A DNA stretch of 64,000 bases from Diprion similis (taxonomy: Eukaryota; Arthropoda; Insecta; Hymenoptera; Diprionidae), in NCBI RefSeq assembly GCF_021155765.1, contig NC_060114.1, positions 2,852,001-2,916,000 on the forward strand. The letters are read 5' to 3'. The notes beneath the pieces were generated by a model. The model was not told the origin of the DNA. It was given only the letters and a program-made list of their open reading frames with translations, and did no database searches. The position numbers were made by a program, and so were the translations under genes. Shown one piece after another: positions 62,094 to 64,000 of this stretch (the stretch's first letter is position 1; each line of letters opens with the position of its first letter).

Positions 62094-63980
62094 TGTGACG
62101 TCCTAACGGTCAATTCCGGACAAATTTAGAATTAGATTCGAAATTGAGTCGCGAGAAATGAACTGGGACGTACAATCAGTAGTTGTGGGTCTCCAATACC
62201 GACTAATCACTAAAGTGAAATAGGTAACATCAATAAATTCGCGTAATGGGGGCTTTGGATGATTTGAAAGGAATTCGAAATAATAGAATATTAAGTCAAC
62301 TTACCCTTGTTGTTTGCGCTTGGTGGTACAGGACAACAGGTAGCTTCGTGGAGCGGCGAAGGACCAGGTAGTTGGAGGTGTTTTAATTAAATTGAATGAT
62401 TTTGATTTTTAATTGCACTTAAATGTTTATTAGTTTACGTTACGGTTACAAATACACAGGATAAGGCTCTCAGGTGGGGCAACAAAGTATCAATTACAAA
62501 GTTAAAATACTGCTCTGAGGCAGAGTGACAAAGTGACGGTTACAACTTATTAAAATTAATGCTCTCCGAGTTCAATCTGCACCCGTTTATATAGAGCAAA
62601 ATCTCCTATGCTCCTGTACAATTTTTGGGTGACAGATTTATTACATTGAGTCACCAGTGAATATTTAGGGGGTAGCTGGACTGTGATTGGTTCCGATCAA
62701 GGTGACCTAATTAACGTCTTGGTCGTTACTTCATATGGTTTGCTTTGCGTAGCCCGGCTAGCTTCTAGCTGGCTACCAAAGCTTTCTTTGTTCGGTTTTA
62801 TAATATTTAATAATTTGAATTTTGGGTGTTATTCGCGGGTGGCTTCATGTAAGGACTCAGAAATGTCTTTTAATATTAGGTAAACAATAGCTGTGTGGTT
62901 TATTATTGAATTAGAATAATTGCGTAAAAGGAACGCACAGGTGTGCAAGGTTGAACAGGTGTCTGGGGGTATGTTGCGTTTAACGTTTGCGGGGTTGCTT
63001 CACCTCCAGGGTTTATTCATAATGTTTAATATTTAATATTGAAAGAAAGTAATATCGGCCGATAGGCTTTTTCATCTATGATTGAATATATCCCTCAAGG
63101 CTCTGCAATGTTGCCAGTGTAGCGCACTGATTCTGAGAATTTGAGTTGCGTCACCTAGCCTTAGGTTGACGGTGGTGCGACATGGTATGAACTAGATTCG
63201 CCCGTAGTACAAGCTTGTAATATTATTTGGAATCAAAATTGTTTTGTTAACTTAGATTTGGCTTGTAGTATTTCTTTGATACGGGAATAAGCGTAGTAAT
63301 TCCCCAGATACTTAGGTTTGTAAGAATAGTGGATTAATAGTAACAATTCAAATGTAATTGTAATTTAGATTAATAGTAACAATTCAAATATAATAATATT
63401 AGTAATAACGCAAGTAATATAATAATTTGGTCATTTAAGAAGAATGTTTTAGTTTAGATATTTTGAGATATTGAGATATATATATATATTGATAAAATTG
63501 AGTATTCTGATAATATAGAAGAGGCAGGTATATATGCATGTATTTATACGTGTATGCAAGCATTAGGTATAAGTATAGATGCAAGCGCAGTATTGTCGGG
63601 GATATATGTTGGTTGTGTCTATGGTATCATTACCGACGGAACTACTCCGTGTAAGACATGCCTGCCTATAATACGGCGTTTAGTCTTTGCTCTCTTGGTA
63701 GTTTTACTCCAGGGGTTTTTTGTAGGCTTGATTAATGCTAAATAACACTTTTAACGGTTTAAATGATAGCTGTAGTATTACTGAAGTTCTGTAAAAGGAT
63801 CTCGCGACCTTTGAGGTAAGTATATCCCTTCAATTAATAAAAGGTAGTTAGATGAATGTAACTAGGTAATATCTAGTAACTTTTAGGTTTGTTGCAAGAT
63901 TCTTGTACTGAAGTTAGGCGTGGTTGGTTAGTTTATGGAATAGAAAGGAAAAAATTGTGGTGGGGCGGTCGGATGTTACA
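62094..63980 (-). repeat. gypsy-A 5' LTR (right copy)
   Basis: 1887 bp, TGTAACATCC (63980) to GACGTCACA (62094) on the minus strand. It matches 2077-4000 closely, with two rather than three copies of the 36-bp unit near 63330-63410. Confidence 0.88.
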
Positions 63981-64000
63981 GGAGCTAATCCTATGCCGTA

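Larger units (their letters stand above)
53651..63980 (-). mobile_element. gypsy-A right copy with inverted LTR ends and no integrase
   Basis: On the minus strand: LTR (63980-62094), tRNA-Gly primer-binding site, leader repeats, ORF0, gag, pol, then an abrupt switch at about 54592 into an inverted 5' piece of the LTR. GGAG lies at both outer edges (53647-53650, 63981-63984). The integrase, which should follow the RNase H and spacer, is absent. Confidence 0.8.

Noticed and set aside
53651-63980. A DIRS-like or otherwise new class of retroelement with true inverted terminal repeats
   Set aside because: The LTR, tRNA primer site and Pol are ordinary Ty3/gypsy, no tyrosine recombinase is present, and the left copy shows a normal LTR. 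Rearrangement explains the inverted end; only the GGAG match keeps the question open.
1-64000. A cellular host gene, or bacterial-type signals such as ribosome binding sites and operons
   Set aside because: Every coding segment I could assign belongs to a mobile element. The tight gene packing is confined to the Polinton, where it is expected.

Overview
This window is arthropod (most likely insect) nuclear DNA built almost entirely of nested transposable elements. No cellular host gene, tRNA or rRNA gene was found. The eukaryotic assignment rests on Ty1/copia and Ty3/gypsy retrotransposons, R1-like and other non-LTR retrotransposons, hAT transposases (one with a clear GT-AG intron), a Polinton/Maverick with a probable spliced gene, and primer-binding sites matching arthropod-type tRNA-Gly and initiator tRNA-Met. 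I did not identify the species.

Layout: (1) 1-4000, the 5' part of a minus-strand gypsy element (gypsy-A), LTR at 2077-4000. (2) From 4001 to about 44446 the ground layer is one broken minus-strand copia element (copia-4). Into its RNase H domain a 16.7 kb Polinton (4042-20749) inserted with a perfect 6-bp target duplication (CCCGTG), AG...CT ends and 0.8-1.3 kb inverted repeats. Its RT region carries a LINE tail (about 21161-21827). Its linker received copia-2 (22609-42928, TSD GATCT). (3) Copia-2 itself contains copia-3 (22684-32121) in its 3' LTR, an R1-type LINE (34993-36869) before its integrase, and the young, apparently intact copia-1 (37978-42667, TSD AATGG) in its 5' LTR. Copia-3's 5' LTR is split by a hAT element (26797-32003), which in turn holds small fold-back elements and a solo gypsy LTR (30028-31935, TSD CTAA). 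(4) 44447-45090 is a second hAT fragment. (5) About 45550-53245 is the 3' end of a plus-strand errantivirus-like gypsy (gypsy-B): decayed env, polypurine tract, and an LTR split by an 825-bp fold-back element and by a second, inverted solo LTR (51240-53144, TSD TTGG). (6) 53262-53615 is a hairpin element. (7) 53651-63980 is a second gypsy-A copy with gag and a long Pol. It lacks integrase and ends in an inverted piece of its own LTR, with GGAG on both sides.

The Polinton is the most gene-rich part. On the minus strand it carries PolB, a five-exon gene, a packaging ATPase, two conserved unknowns, a retroviral-type integrase, a penton-like minor capsid protein, a basic pX-like protein, a double-jelly-roll major capsid protein, a CxxH-type unknown and an adenain-like protease. 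On the plus strand it carries an unknown, possibly PC4-like protein and a one-pass membrane protein. The two divergent clusters run from a roughly 1 kb control region (17475-18590) toward the inverted repeats, which supply polyadenylation signals. PolB has lost its middle and the ATPase has a one-base frameshift, so the element cannot replicate or package by itself. The item that most looks undescribed is the five-exon gene at 16069-17398: all four introns are phase 1 and one exon-plus-intron unit is duplicated.
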